Shown here piece by piece: positions 17,577-27,052 of a DNA stretch of 64,000 nt (position 1 is the first letter of the stretch; each line of letters starts with the position of its first letter). Source of the stretch: Amnibacterium flavum (GTDB lineage Bacteria > Actinomycetota > Actinomycetes > Actinomycetales > Microbacteriaceae). The position numbers were made by a program, and so were the translations under genes. The stretch spans positions 434,001 through 498,000 of the forward strand of contig NZ_QEOP01000001.1 in NCBI RefSeq assembly GCF_003097495.1, read 5' to 3'. The notes beneath the pieces are model-generated. The model saw only the letters and a list, made by a program, of their open reading frames with translations, was not told the DNA's origin and did no database searches.

Positions 17577-18572
17577 GTGATCGGGTACTACGTGCATCAC
17601 CGCGGGAGCGGACACCGCCACCGCGCCCTGGCGATCGCCCGCGAACTCGACACCCCCGTGACCGGGCTCTCCTCCGCCCTCGCGCCGGTCGGCTGGACGG
17701 GCGAATGGATCGAGCTCGCACCCGACACGGGGCCCGAGACCGTGCATCCCGTCGACCCCCGCGCCGGTGGCCGCCTGCACTGGGTTCCCCGGGGCGGCAC
17801 CGGGCTGCTCGCACGCATGGCGGCCATCTCCGCCTGGTTCGTGGCCGCCCGGCCCGAAGCGGTGGTGGTCGACGTCTCCGTCGAAGTCGCACTGCTGGCC
17901 AGACTGCACGGCATCCCGGTTGTGACGATCGGACAGCCGGGCGACCGCCGCGACCCCGCTCACCGCCTTGGATACGACATCTCCGAGGCGATCATCGCGC
18001 CTTGGCCCGCGGGACTCGACCCGCTGATCGTCGACGAACCCAACACGGCCAAGATCCGTCCGGTCGGGACGATCGCGCGGATCGCCTCGACCGACGCCAC
18101 GAGCGCTCGACGGGGAGGCGTCGCCCTCCTCCGAGGTCACGGCGCGTTCGGCACCGATCCCCTCTCCCTCGCGGCGGACTCGCTGCGACGCAGCGGGATC
18201 CCGGTGACCGAGATCACCGGTTCCGTCGAGCAGATCTCCCACTCCCTCCGCGACGCCACGGTCGTCATCTCGCACTGCGGGCAGAACGCCGTCGCCGAGA
18301 TCGCCGCCACGCGCACCCCTGCTCTGCTCATCGCCGACGACCGGCCCCACGACGAGCAGAGGCACCTCGCGCGAGCCCTCGAGAGGTTCGGGGTCCCCGC
18401 GGTCGTCGTGGCAGAGGCTCCGTCACCTGACCGCGACTGGGCCGCCGACATCGAGCGGGCCCGGCGATTCGACGGCATCGGATGGAATCGGTTCACGAGT
18501 GGAGACGGGGCCGCGGCAGCCGCAGCCATCATCAGCGAGGTCGCGTTCGCGGGCCGCGAGGCGGCGATATGA
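17577..18572 (+). CDS. Glycosyltransferase with MurG/GT28-like C-terminal domain (cassette gene 1)
   Basis: GT-B type transferase of 331 residues. The N-terminus GYYVHHRGSGHRHRALAIA carries a GxGH-like donor-side loop, and the C-terminal half has the sugar-nucleotide motif TVVISHCGQNAVAEIAATRT. GTG 17577 matches the expected N-terminus and has TACGGT seven bases upstream (leaderless). No membrane helix or signal. It is first of three transferase genes joined by ATGA overlaps, so they form one operon that must build one glycan or glycolipid. Donor and acceptor are unknown. Confidence 0.85.
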   Translation: MIGYYVHHRGSGHRHRALAIARELDTPVTGLSSALAPVGWTGEWIELAPDTGPETVHPVDPRAGGRLHWVPRGGTGLLARMAAISAWFVAARPEAVVVDVSVEVALLARLHGIPVVTIGQPGDRRDPAHRLGYDISEAIIAPWPAGLDPLIVDEPNTAKIRPVGTIARIASTDATSARRGGVALLRGHGAFGTDPLSLAADSLRRSGIPVTEITGSVEQISHSLRDATVVISHCGQNAVAEIAATRTPALLIADDRPHDEQRHLARALERFGVPAVVVAEAPSPDRDWAADIERARRFDGIGWNRFTSGDGAAAAAAIISEVAFAGREAAI

Positions 18573-19396
18573 AGGCGACAGTCGTGACCATCGCCGCCGG
18601 GCGCCGACCGCATCTCGCCCGTCAATGCGAGGCGCTCGAGCGCTTCGCCCCGGAGTCGGAGCACGTCGTGGTCGACATGGGCTCGCAGCTCGCCGATTGG
18701 CGGATCGGTGATCCGCGGCGGCCCACCGTCATCCCCATGCCGTCGGCATCGTCTCCCCTCCCCCTTGCCGCTGCCCGCAATCTCGGCGCGCGCTCCGCTC
18801 TGGAAGCCGGCGCTGAAGCGCTGGTCTTCCTCGATGTCGACTGCGTACCGTCGGTCGACTGCCTCGGCTGGTACGGCGAAGCCCTGAACAGACGGCCCGA
18901 TGCGCTGCTCACCGGCGCGGTCGGCTACCTGCCGCCCGGTGCGTCCTCGATCACGGCCACCGACAGCGACTCGCTCGACGACCTCGCCCGGTTCCACGAC
19001 TTCCGCCCCCAACCCGCGCTGGGGCAGACGGTCGAAGCGGGACATCACCTCTTCTGGTCGTTGTCCTTCGCGGCGACCGCCTCGACCTGGGAGCAGATCG
19101 GCGGGTTCGACGAGAGCTACCTCGGGTACGGCGCCGAGGACACGGACTTCGGTGAGCGAGCACGAGTCGCCGGTGTTCCGCTCCTCTTCGTCGGCGGGGC
19201 CACGGCGTTTCACCAGCATCACGATGTCGAGTCGCCGCCGGTGCGGCACCTCGACGACATCCTGCGCAACGGCGCGGTGTTCGCCGAGAGGTGGGGGTAC
19301 TGGCCGATGAGGGGCTGGCTCGAGGCGTTCGAGAACGACGGCCTGGTCTCACGCGACCCCGACACCGGCGCGTACCGCCGCGCGGTGGCCGCATGA
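18569..19396 (+). CDS. Family 2 glycosyltransferase with GT7-like C-terminal domain (cassette gene 2)
   Basis: GT-A type transferase of 275 residues. The metal/nucleotide motif is VFLDVDCVPS, and the acceptor-side segment GGFDESYLGYGAEDTDFGER matches the galactosyltransferase-like C-terminal domain (Glyco_transf_7C). The ATG overlaps the stop of the preceding transferase (ATGA at 18569) and its own stop overlaps the next gene in the same way. Probably cytosolic and part of one assembly line with its neighbours. Confidence 0.87.
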   Translation: MKATVVTIAAGRRPHLARQCEALERFAPESEHVVVDMGSQLADWRIGDPRRPTVIPMPSASSPLPLAAARNLGARSALEAGAEALVFLDVDCVPSVDCLGWYGEALNRRPDALLTGAVGYLPPGASSITATDSDSLDDLARFHDFRPQPALGQTVEAGHHLFWSLSFAATASTWEQIGGFDESYLGYGAEDTDFGERARVAGVPLLFVGGATAFHQHHDVESPPVRHLDDILRNGAVFAERWGYWPMRGWLEAFENDGLVSRDPDTGAYRRAVAA

Positions 19397-20487
19397 GGAT
19401 CGCGATCCTGTGCCACATGCACCATCCGATCCGGCAGCCCTATCAGGGCGGCACCGAGGCGCACACCGCGATGCTCGCCGATGCGCTCGTGGCGCGAGGG
19501 CACGACGTCACCCTCTACGCGAAGGAGGGGTCGGAGTCGCGTGCGCGGATCATCTCCCTGGTGCCCGCCGACTTCGACTTCGTCAATGCCGCTTCTCCGC
19601 ATGTGCGGGAGCAGCAGCGCGGTTTCCTCGCTGAAGCGGCGTATCGGAGCATCCAGCTGATCGCGGCCGGGCGATACGACGCCGTCATCAACAATTCTCT
19701 GAGCTCGCTGCCGTTCCGCTCGCTGCGGGACCGGCCGATGCTGACGGTCCTGCACACTCCCGCCACCCTCGCGGACGTGACAGCCGTGCTGTCCCATCCC
19801 CTGTGGCAGCCGTCGATCCATCACGGCTATGCGACGGTCTCGCAGGCGAACGCCGTGTCATGGCGGCACCTTCTGCCCCAGGTCGAGATCGTTCCGAACG
19901 GGATCGACCTCGGCCGTTGGACATCGACGACGGCACCCCGGCCCGGAGTCGCGGTGTGGGCTGCTCGCATCACGCCGGAGAAGGGGCTCCACGTCGCCAT
20001 CGATGCTGCGCGTCGCGCCGGGTTCCGACTCGAGTTCGGCGGTCCCGTCTCATCACCGTCGTACTGGGCGGAGCGGATCGTGCCACTGCTCGGCGACGAC
20101 GTCGTCCACCGCGGGCATCTGGGTCACGATGAGCTGCCCGCCTTCCTCGCCTCGGGGGCGGCCTTCATCGCGTCGCCGCTGTGGGCGGAGCCGTTCGGAC
20201 TGTCGGTGGTCGAGGCGATGGCGGTCGGAACACCCGTCGCGGCGCTCCCCAACGGTGCGCTGCCCGAGATCGTGACACCGCAGGCCGGTGCTCTTGCGGA
20301 CAGCGATGACCCCGGATCACTCGCGCACGCGATCGTCGCGGCGTCGGGCAGAGACAGAGAAGCCGTCGCACGCACGGCATCCGCCTATTCGGTGGACGCC
20401 ATGGTCGACGGCTACGAGTCGATCCTCGATCGACTCGTCAGTCGTTCCCGGTCGGCCGACGGCGCGGCCGACCTGCAGAACGCCTGA
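19393..20487 (+). CDS. Family 4 glycosyltransferase (cassette gene 3)
   Basis: GT-B retaining transferase of 364 residues. The N-terminus RIAILCHMHHPIRQPYQGGT ends in the acceptor glycine-rich loop, and the C-terminal donor motif is FGLSVVEAMAVGTPVAALPN. EVIPN-like linker (VEIVPNGIDLGRW) separates the halves. It is coupled to cassette gene 2 by ATGA at 19393. It converges on the PadR regulator gene 13 bases later. Confidence 0.9.
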   Translation: MRIAILCHMHHPIRQPYQGGTEAHTAMLADALVARGHDVTLYAKEGSESRARIISLVPADFDFVNAASPHVREQQRGFLAEAAYRSIQLIAAGRYDAVINNSLSSLPFRSLRDRPMLTVLHTPATLADVTAVLSHPLWQPSIHHGYATVSQANAVSWRHLLPQVEIVPNGIDLGRWTSTTAPRPGVAVWAARITPEKGLHVAIDAARRAGFRLEFGGPVSSPSYWAERIVPLLGDDVVHRGHLGHDELPAFLASGAAFIASPLWAEPFGLSVVEAMAVGTPVAALPNGALPEIVTPQAGALADSDDPGSLAHAIVAASGRDREAVARTASAYSVDAMVDGYESILDRLVSRSRSADGAADLQNA

Positions 20488-20500
20488 ACTGCGGAGAGCA

Positions 20501-21109
20501 CTACTCGGCGAGCGTGCGGTAGAGGTCGCGACGGACCCCGTCGAGCTGCTCGGCGAGAGCCTTGCGCTGCTCGGGAGTCGCCTCGGAGGCGAACTGCCGG
20601 ATCGCGTTCGCGAGCTTTCCGAAGCTCGAGAACAGCGGGTCCTCACCCGGGTTCTGACCCGCGAGGTCGGCCCATGCGGAGGTCATCGCCTCGGCATTGT
20701 CCGCGGCGTAGGCGCGGCCTTCGTCGGTGAGGCGGTACTCCTCGCCGCGCCCGCTGCCGGTGCCTTCGACGAGTCCTTCGTCGACGAGCTGGGCGAGGGT
20801 TGGGTAGACCGATCCGGGGCTGGGCTTCCACTGGTTCTCGGTGCGCTCGGCGATGGACTTGATGAGTCCGTACCCGTTCGACGGGGCATCGGCGAGCAGC
20901 GAGATGAGGAGCATCCGCACGTCACCGCGGCGAGCGCGCGGACGTCCGCGGAAACCGGGGCCACCGGGGAAGCCGGGACCGAAGCCCGGACCGAAGCCGG
21001 GACCGCCGAAACCGAAGCCGCCGTGTCCGCCGGGGCCGCGACGGCGGAAGCGGTCGCGGGGACTGTCGTACTGATCTTGATTCGTGTGTTCGTTGTGATG
21101 GGGGTGCAT
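20501..21109 (-). CDS. PadR-family regulator with Gly-rich N-terminal extension
   Basis: Regulator of 202 residues. A His-rich start (MHPHHNEH) and a Gly/Pro/Phe-rich disordered stretch of about 35 residues (GPGGHGGFGFGGPGF and similar) precede the winged helix (LLISLLADAPSNGYGLIKSI, PSPGSVYPTLAQLVDEGLVE) and a C-terminal dimerisation helix pair. The winged-helix domain is typical; the glycine-rich tail is often seen in actinobacterial PadR proteins and has no known role. ATG 21109 has AAGAGA upstream. An AT-rich palindrome at 21174 may be its autoregulatory site. Targets are not evident; the closest divergent gene is purL. Confidence 0.87.
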   Translation of the reverse strand: MHPHHNEHTNQDQYDSPRDRFRRRGPGGHGGFGFGGPGFGPGFGPGFPGGPGFRGRPRARRGDVRMLLISLLADAPSNGYGLIKSIAERTENQWKPSPGSVYPTLAQLVDEGLVEGTGSGRGEEYRLTDEGRAYAADNAEAMTSAWADLAGQNPGEDPLFSSFGKLANAIRQFASEATPEQRKALAEQLDGVRRDLYRTLAE

Positions 21110-21173
21110 GATCTCTTCTTTCGAAATGGGTGGTGAGCCGATCGGCTCCACGCCACGTTTGTAACGCGATACG

Positions 21174-21189
21174 TAACGATATATCGGTA
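21174..21189. promoter_or_regulatory. Candidate PadR operator
   Basis: TAACGATATATCGGTA is a palindrome with one mismatch around a perfect CGATATATCG core, inside an AT-rich patch that stands out from the surrounding GC-rich DNA. It lies 65 bases upstream of the PadR start and about 104 bases before purL. Confidence 0.5.
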
Positions 21190-21292
21190 TATGTCAGAAT
21201 GCAAGTGCCGCGTCTCCGCTCGACGGCGGGGAGAAGCGGCCGGGACCATAGACTTATGCGGTTCGTCCGCGAGCTGAGGAGCCCCTGCGACC

Positions 21293-23599
21293 GTGCCCGA
21301 ATCCGCCGTCAGCATCCCCGTCGACTCAGTCGACGTCGCCAGCCGCACCCCTGAGAAGGAGCAGCCCTACGCGGCACTCGGTCTCAAGGACGACGAGTAC
21401 CTCCGCATCCGCGAGATCCTCGGCCGACGCCCCACCAGCGGCGAGCTCGCCATGTACTCCGTCATGTGGAGCGAGCACTGCTCGTACAAGAGCAGCAAGG
21501 TGTGGCTGCGACAGTTCGGCCAGAAGGTCACGCCCGCCATGAAGAAGAACCTCATGGTCGGCATGGGTGAGAACGCGGGCGTCCTCGATGTCGGCGACGG
21601 CTGGGCCGTCACCTTCAAGATCGAGAGCCACAACCACCCCAGCTACATCGAGCCGTTCCAGGGCGCCGCGACCGGCGTCGGCGGCATCGTGCGCGACATC
21701 ATCTCGATGGGCGCCCGTCCGGTCGCGGTGATGGATGCGCTCCGCTTCGGCGCGATCGACTCCTCCGACACCGCGCGGGTCGTGCACGGCGTGGTCGGCG
21801 GCATCAGCTTCTACGCCAACTGCCTCGGTCTGCCCAACATCGGCGGCGAGACCTACTTCGACCCGACCTACCAGGCGAACCCGCTCGTCAACGCCCTCGC
21901 GGTGGGCGTGCTCCGCCACGAAGACCTGCACCTCGCCAACGCGCGCGGTGTCGGCAACAAGGTCGTGCTCTTCGGCGCCCGCACCGGCGGCGACGGAATC
22001 GGCGGCGCCTCGATCCTCGCCTCCGACACGTTCGCCGAGGGCGGCCCCACCAAGCGCCCGGCCGTCCAGGTGGGCGACCCGTTCGCCGAGAAGGTGCTCA
22101 TCGAGTGCTGCCTCGAGCTCTTCGCGGGCGATCTGGTCGAGGGCATTCAGGACCTCGGCGCCGCCGGCATCAGCTGCGCGACGAGCGAGCTGGCCTCCAA
22201 CGGCGATGGTGGCATGGCCGTCGACCTCGACGCGGTCCTGCTCCGCGACCCCACGCTCACGGCCGAGGAGATCCTCATGTCCGAGAGCCAGGAGCGGATG
22301 ATGGCCATCGTCCGCCCCGAGAAGCTCGAGGGCTTCCTGGCGGTCGTCGGCAAGTGGGACGTCGAGACCAGCGTTCTCGGAGAGGTCACCGACACCGGTC
22401 GCCTCGAGATCCGCTGGCGCGGCGAGAAGATCGTCGATGTCGACCCCCGCACCGTCGCGGTCGACGGCCCGGTCTACGACCGCCCGATCGCGTACCCGAC
22501 CTGGCTCGACAACGTGCAGGCCGACACCGCCGCGATGCTCATGCGCCCCACCGAGGGCGACGATCTGCGCGAGCAGGTCATCCGCCTGACCGCGAGCCCC
22601 AACCTCGCCGACAAGAGCTGGATCACCGACCAGTACGACCGGTACGTGCTCGGCAACACGGCCCTCAGCTTCCCCGATGACGGCGGGATGGTCCGCATCG
22701 ACGAGGAGTCCGGGCTCGGCTTCGCAGTCGCGACCGACGCGAACGGCCGCTACTGCTACCTCGACCCGTACCGCGGCGCCCAGCTCGCGCTGGCCGAGGC
22801 GTACCGCAATGTCGCCGTCACCGGCGCGACCCCGGTCGGCGTCTCCGACTGCCTGAACTTCGGCTCTCCCGAGAACCCCGAGGTCATGTGGCAGTTCTCG
22901 AAGGCCATCGAGGGCCTCGCCGACGGCTGCCTCGAGCTCGAGATCCCCGTCACCGGCGGCAACGTCTCGTTCTACAACCAGACCGGCACCCAGCCCATCC
23001 ACCCGACGCCCGTCGTCGGCGTCCTCGGCATAATCGACGACGTCGCCCGTCGCATCCCGTCCGGATGGCAGGACGAGGGCCAGAACCTGTACCTGCTCGG
23101 CACCACGGCGCTCGAGCTCGACGGCTCGGCCTGGTCCGGAACGATCCACGGCCACCTCGGCGGCGTTCCGCCCGAGGTTGACCTGACGCGCGAGAAGGCC
23201 CTGGCTGACCTCATCCGCGCAGCCGCCAAGGAGGCGCTGATCAGCTCGGCGCACGACCTCGCCGACGGTGGACTGGCCCAGGCGATCGTCGAGTCGTCGC
23301 TGCGCTTCGGCATCGGCGCCCGGTTCTGGGTCGACGAGATCTGCCAGCGCGACGGGGTCGACGCCGCGACCGCCCTGTTCAGCGAGTCCACCGGCCGCGT
23401 CCTCGTCTCGGTGCCGCGCGAGGACGACGTCAAGTTCGTCGGCCTCTGCGAGGCCCGCCGCTACCCGGCTCTCCGCATCGGCGTGACCGACGGCGTGCCC
23501 GGCGAGAACCCGTCGCTCGACCTGCAGGGCTACTTCGGCATCCCGCTCGACGAGCTGCGCGAGGCCTCTCGCGCCACCCTGCCGGCCCACTTCGCCTGA
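21293..23599 (+). CDS. purL: FGAM synthase, PurL subunit
   Basis: Synthetase subunit of 768 residues, the short PurL type that works with PurS and PurQ. Motifs include [40 protein letters not shown], GGEIxF-like segments around [10 protein letters not shown], and a second PurM-like half starting near [14 protein letters not shown] 21293 has GAGGAG upstream; TAGACT at 21249 may be the -10 box, the same hexamer as upstream of purS. It stands apart from purSQ by about 4.2 kb. Confidence 0.97.
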   Translation: MPESAVSIPVDSVDVASRTPEKEQPYAALGLKDDEYLRIREILGRRPTSGELAMYSVMWSEHCSYKSSKVWLRQFGQKVTPAMKKNLMVGMGENAGVLDVGDGWAVTFKIESHNHPSYIEPFQGAATGVGGIVRDIISMGARPVAVMDALRFGAIDSSDTARVVHGVVGGISFYANCLGLPNIGGETYFDPTYQANPLVNALAVGVLRHEDLHLANARGVGNKVVLFGARTGGDGIGGASILASDTFAEGGPTKRPAVQVGDPFAEKVLIECCLELFAGDLVEGIQDLGAAGISCATSELASNGDGGMAVDLDAVLLRDPTLTAEEILMSESQERMMAIVRPEKLEGFLAVVGKWDVETSVLGEVTDTGRLEIRWRGEKIVDVDPRTVAVDGPVYDRPIAYPTWLDNVQADTAAMLMRPTEGDDLREQVIRLTASPNLADKSWITDQYDRYVLGNTALSFPDDGGMVRIDEESGLGFAVATDANGRYCYLDPYRGAQLALAEAYRNVAVTGATPVGVSDCLNFGSPENPEVMWQFSKAIEGLADGCLELEIPVTGGNVSFYNQTGTQPIHPTPVVGVLGIIDDVARRIPSGWQDEGQNLYLLGTTALELDGSAWSGTIHGHLGGVPPEVDLTREKALADLIRAAAKEALISSAHDLADGGLAQAIVESSLRFGIGARFWVDEICQRDGVDAATALFSESTGRVLVSVPREDDVKFVGLCEARRYPALRIGVTDGVPGENPSLDLQGYFGIPLDELREASRATLPAHFA

Positions 23600-23609
23600 C
23601 CTACCCCCG

Positions 23610-23669
23610 CCGAGTTGCCCAGTTCAGCCCCTGAGATCGAGGTTCAGGGGGCCAAACTGGGCAAGTCGG
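23610..23669. repeat. Hairpin repeat copy 1, downstream of MFS exporter (family B)
   Basis: Long inverted repeat: CCGAGTTGCCCAGTT at 23610-23624 pairs with AACTGGGCAAGTCGG at 23655-23669 with one mismatch, and inner CCCCTGA/TTCAGGGG arms extend the stem. It lies between purL and the convergent MFS gene and includes that gene's stop codon and last codons. The same outer sequence recurs at 24891-24946. It probably acts as a terminator. Confidence 0.8.
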
Positions 23670-24819
23670 TATCGGGGCGGCGGAACTTCGCCCTGTAGGC
23701 GATCGCCACGACCGCGCCCGCTGCCGCGAAGACCGCGCCCGCGATCGGCACTGCCGAGAGGCTGCCGAGGGCGATGACCCCGCTGCCCAGCAGGGAACCC
23801 AACGTGATGCCCACGTTGCTCGCGCTGTTCGCGACCGCGCCCGCCATCGAATCCGAGACGGCTCCCGTCCGGACCGCCGCAGTCGTGATCAGCGGACCGA
23901 GGGCGCCGAACGCGAGCACCCACACGGCGGAGTCCGCGACTGCCGGCAACGCGGAACCACCGACGAAGGTGAGCAGTGCGAGGGTGACCGCCACGATCGC
24001 GGAACTGGCGATGAAGACCGCGCCGAGGTGCCGGTCGGCGAGCACTCCGGCGACTAGCACCCCCGCGGCGCTCAGCACCCCGAGCAGGAGCAGCACCCCG
24101 CCGAGCGCTGCGTCTTCGATACCCGCGAGGCCCAGCAGGGGCGCGATGTAGGTGTACGCGGCATTGTGGCCGAGGTAGACGAGGCTGTTGGCGCTCACGA
24201 TCGGAACGAGCCCCCGCCCCGGGCGGTACTTCGCCGTACCCGGCTCAGGTGCGGATGAGGACACGGACGGCAGCGCGATCACGACGACGATGGCGAGCAG
24301 GGCGGCAACAACCGCCATGGTCGCGAAGGACGCCTGCCATCCGAGCTGAACACCGATGAGGCTCGTGACCGGGACGCCGAGAACTGAGCCGAGGGACGCC
24401 CCCGCGAATGCGAAAGCCAACGCGCGGCCCAACCGATGGGGCGGGACGAGCGCGGCGGCGTACGCGGTGACGACGGAGTAGAAGACGGCGTGCGAGAGCC
24501 CGCCGAGCGCGCGTCCGATGCAGAGCACGAGGAAGTCGGGGGCGATCGCCCCGATCCCGTTCGACAGGGCGTATCCCGCGAGCGCCAGCAGGAGGAGGGT
24601 CTTCCGCGGCACCCGTTCGGTGACGACCGTCATCGGAATCGCCAGGACCGCGACCAGGACCGCGTAGACCGAGACCGAGAGCCCGGCCGTCGACTCCGGC
24701 ACGTCCAGACCGCGGGCGACCTGCGGCAGCACTCCGATCGGGAGCAGCTCGCTCGTCACGGCGACGAAGGTCGAGAACGACAGCAGCGCGAGTCCGAGCG
24801 CGGTGCGGCGAGGCGTCAC
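23644..24819 (-). CDS. MFS exporter, DHA1 (AraJ/Cmx-like)
   Basis: Twelve-helix major facilitator of about 391 residues resembling AraJ / Cmx drug and sugar exporters (FSTFVAVTSELLPIGVLPQV at the first helix; LGRALAFAFAGASLGSVLGV in helix 5 carries the antiporter-like glycine pattern). GTG 24819 is chosen because AAGGA lies six bases upstream; ATG 24825 would be directly on that site. Its C-terminal residues (DLPSLAP) are encoded by the right arm of the hairpin repeat. It runs in the same direction as the second MFS gene, with a hairpin copy between them. The substrate is unknown. Confidence 0.87.
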   Translation of the reverse strand: MTPRRTALGLALLSFSTFVAVTSELLPIGVLPQVARGLDVPESTAGLSVSVYAVLVAVLAIPMTVVTERVPRKTLLLLALAGYALSNGIGAIAPDFLVLCIGRALGGLSHAVFYSVVTAYAAALVPPHRLGRALAFAFAGASLGSVLGVPVTSLIGVQLGWQASFATMAVVAALLAIVVVIALPSVSSSAPEPGTAKYRPGRGLVPIVSANSLVYLGHNAAYTYIAPLLGLAGIEDAALGGVLLLLGVLSAAGVLVAGVLADRHLGAVFIASSAIVAVTLALLTFVGGSALPAVADSAVWVLAFGALGPLITTAAVRTGAVSDSMAGAVANSASNVGITLGSLLGSGVIALGSLSAVPIAGAVFAAAGAVVAIAYRAKFRRPDTDLPSLAP

Positions 24820-24890
24820 GAGCATTCCTTAGAAGCGACGGACGCCCGGTTGCGCCGTGGCCCCATCCAACCAGGCACCCCCGACCCGGT

Positions 24891-24946
24891 GAGTTGCCCA
24901 GTTCGGCCCCTCTCGACGCGATCGAGTGGGCGGAACTGGGCAACTC
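24891..24946. repeat. Hairpin repeat copy 2, between two MFS genes (family B)
   Basis: GAGTTGCCCAGTTC at 24891-24904 and GAACTGGGCAACTC at 24933-24946 are perfect 14-bp inverted arms, with further GGCCC/GGGC and TCGA/TCGA pairing toward the loop. It starts six bases after the stop of the DHA2 exporter (minus strand) and shares about 20 bases of arm sequence with copy 1. A terminator role is likely. Confidence 0.85.
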
Positions 24947-24951
24947 GGCGT

Positions 24952-26457
24952 TCAGCTGGCGGGGGTCTCCGCAACCGCCGGGGCCTCGGTGCGGTCCGCG
25001 GACCAGCCGCTGTGCGGCTTGGGCTTGGCGAAGAAGGCAACGATCACGGCGCCGACCAGGGCGACGGCCGCGGGGAGCAGGAGTGCCTGCCCCATCGCGG
25101 TCGAGAAGCCGTCCTGCAGGGCGGCGGGCAGGGCGCCCGACCCGAACCCCGCACCCGAGGCCTCACCGGCACCACCGGGCAGCTCGGCGGAGAGGCGCGA
25201 CTCGATGAGCACTGCGATCGACGCGCTTCCGAGCACCGCTCCGATCTGACGGGTCGTGTTGTAGACACCCGAACCGGCGCCCGCCACACGGGGAGGGAGG
25301 TTGCGGGTGGCCGTATTCGAGATCGGCGCCCAGATACCCGCGTTGGCGAGGCCGAGGATGGCGCTCGGTATGAGCAGCATCCAGATCGGGGTGTCGGGGT
25401 GCAGCAGCACCGAGTACGACCCGAGCGCGATCGCGAACAGCAGGAGGCCGGCGACGGCCAGGTTGCGCGGGTTCACCTTGTCGATGATCTTGCCGACGAC
25501 CGGAGCGAGTCCGCCCGACAGCAGCGCCATGGGAACGAGCATCAGCGCCGACTGCGTGGGAGTGAGACCGCGAACCGTCTGGAAGTAGAAGACCAGAGGG
25601 AGCGACATGCTGGTGATCGCGAAGCCGACGGTCGTGATGCCCGCGTTCGCGAGCGAGAAGTTGCGGTCACGGAACAGGTCGAGAGGGAGCAGCGGCTCGC
25701 CCTTGTTGACGCGCTGCCAGACCACGAAGCCGATGAGGACGACGATGCCGGCGATGATCAGCGACCACACCGAGATCGGCCCGACGATGGTGCCCCAGTC
25801 GTAGGTCTCGCCCTCCTGGATGCCGAAGACGAGCAGGAAGAGACCCACCGAGCTGAGCACGACACCGAGGATGTCGAAACGGTGCTTGCTCGTCGCGAGC
25901 TTGGGCACGTTCCGCAGGACGAGGATGAAACCGACGATCCCGATGGGGACGTTGATGAAGAAGATCCACTCCCAGCCGAAGCCGTCGACGAGCACACCGC
26001 CGAGGATCGGACCGACCAGCGTGGCGACGCCCGCGGTCGAACCCCACAGGCCCATGGCCGCGCCGCGTCGGTTCGGCGGGAAGATACGGGTGATGACCGC
26101 CATCGTCTGCGGCGTCATGAGCGCCGCCCCGATGCCCTGGAGGACGCGGGCGGCGATGAGGGTGCCGATACTGTCCGAGAGTCCGCAGAGCGCCGAGGCG
26201 ATGGTGAAGATGGCGAGGCCGGCGAGGTAGATGTTCTTCGGTCCGAAGCGGTCACCGAGTCGGCCGGTCACCAGCAGCGGCACCGCGTACGCGAGCAGGT
26301 ACGCGCTCGTGACCCAGATGACCGCGTTGATGTCGGTGTCGAGCCCGCGGAGGATCGCCGGGTTGGCGACCGACACGATGGTGGTGTCGATGAGGATCAT
26401 GAAGAAACCGAGGATGAGCGACCAGAGCGCCGGCCACGGCTTGATGGGGGTTTCCAT
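24952..26457 (-). CDS. MFS multidrug exporter, DHA2 (EmrB/QacA type)
   Basis: Fourteen-helix facilitator of 501 residues. Family motifs: helix 1 LILGFFMILIDTTIVSVANP, the loop GRLGDRFGPKNIYL, and motif C-like GPILGGVLVDGFGWEWIFFINV. It ends in a charged cytosolic tail. ATG 26457 lies 24 bases after the stop of the PadR-like regulator gene on the same strand, so the two form a regulator-pump operon, presumably induced by the pump's substrates. A hairpin repeat follows the stop. Confidence 0.92.
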   Translation of the reverse strand: METPIKPWPALWSLILGFFMILIDTTIVSVANPAILRGLDTDINAVIWVTSAYLLAYAVPLLVTGRLGDRFGPKNIYLAGLAIFTIASALCGLSDSIGTLIAARVLQGIGAALMTPQTMAVITRIFPPNRRGAAMGLWGSTAGVATLVGPILGGVLVDGFGWEWIFFINVPIGIVGFILVLRNVPKLATSKHRFDILGVVLSSVGLFLLVFGIQEGETYDWGTIVGPISVWSLIIAGIVVLIGFVVWQRVNKGEPLLPLDLFRDRNFSLANAGITTVGFAITSMSLPLVFYFQTVRGLTPTQSALMLVPMALLSGGLAPVVGKIIDKVNPRNLAVAGLLLFAIALGSYSVLLHPDTPIWMLLIPSAILGLANAGIWAPISNTATRNLPPRVAGAGSGVYNTTRQIGAVLGSASIAVLIESRLSAELPGGAGEASGAGFGSGALPAALQDGFSTAMGQALLLPAAVALVGAVIVAFFAKPKPHSGWSADRTEAPAVAETPAS

Positions 26458-26480
26458 TGGTTCTGCTTTCGTGTGCGATG

Positions 26481-27029
26481 TCACCACGGGAGATCTCCCG
26501 TCGTGATGCGGTTCGAGAGGCGCTCGATCCAATCGATCTGCGCCTGGATGAGGTCTCGCCGGTAGTCGATGTCGATCCAGAACTTCTCGGGCACGCCCTT
26601 GGTGATCACCTTGGTGCGGGCCAGGTCGAGCAGGGTCAGCTGCGCACGCAGATGCACCGCCCTGGTGGCGAGGAGCTCGACGGTGTGCTCGGCGGTGAGG
26701 ATGCTGGCCTCACTGAGACCGAGAGGGAACTCCGGATATTCGTCCGCGGGTTCCTCGAGCATGCCCGCGACCCGCTCCGCGAGCGCCGCCCGTCCGGTGT
26801 CGGTGATGGCGTAGGTCGTGCGCTCGGGCCGATTGCCCTCCCGATCGGTGCCCGCGGCGACCGCGAGGCCGTCCCGTTCGAGCCGAGCGATCGTGTGGTA
26901 GAGCGAGCCGGGTCGGAGCTTGACGATCCCGTCCTCACGCCGATGGAGCATGAGTTGATACATCTCGTACGGGTGCATCGGGCTCTCGACGAGCATGGCG
27001 AGCGCGGCGACGGCCAGCGGTGTGAGCAT
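26481..27029 (-). CDS. PadR-like regulator of the DHA2 exporter
   Basis: Regulator of 182 residues with the PadR winged helix (LAMLVESPMHPYEMYQLMLH, KLRPGSLYHTIARLERDGLA) and a long C-terminal dimerisation part (Vir-like). AAGGGGAAG lies upstream of ATG 27029. It is the first gene of the exporter operon. A perfect palindrome 24 bases upstream of the start is the likely operator. Confidence 0.88.
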   Translation of the reverse strand: MLTPLAVAALAMLVESPMHPYEMYQLMLHRREDGIVKLRPGSLYHTIARLERDGLAVAAGTDREGNRPERTTYAITDTGRAALAERVAGMLEEPADEYPEFPLGLSEASILTAEHTVELLATRAVHLRAQLTLLDLARTKVITKGVPEKFWIDIDYRRDLIQAQIDWIERLSNRITTGDLPW

Positions 27030-27052
27030 CGACTTCCCCTTCCAGCTCGAAT

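Noticed and set aside
21326-23590. 754-residue open frame antisense to purL
   Set aside because: Shadow frame created by GC-rich third positions of purL; no motifs.
24436-26565. 709-residue plus-strand frame across the two exporter genes
   Set aside because: Highly charged, motif-free, and crosses the hairpin between two real minus-strand genes.
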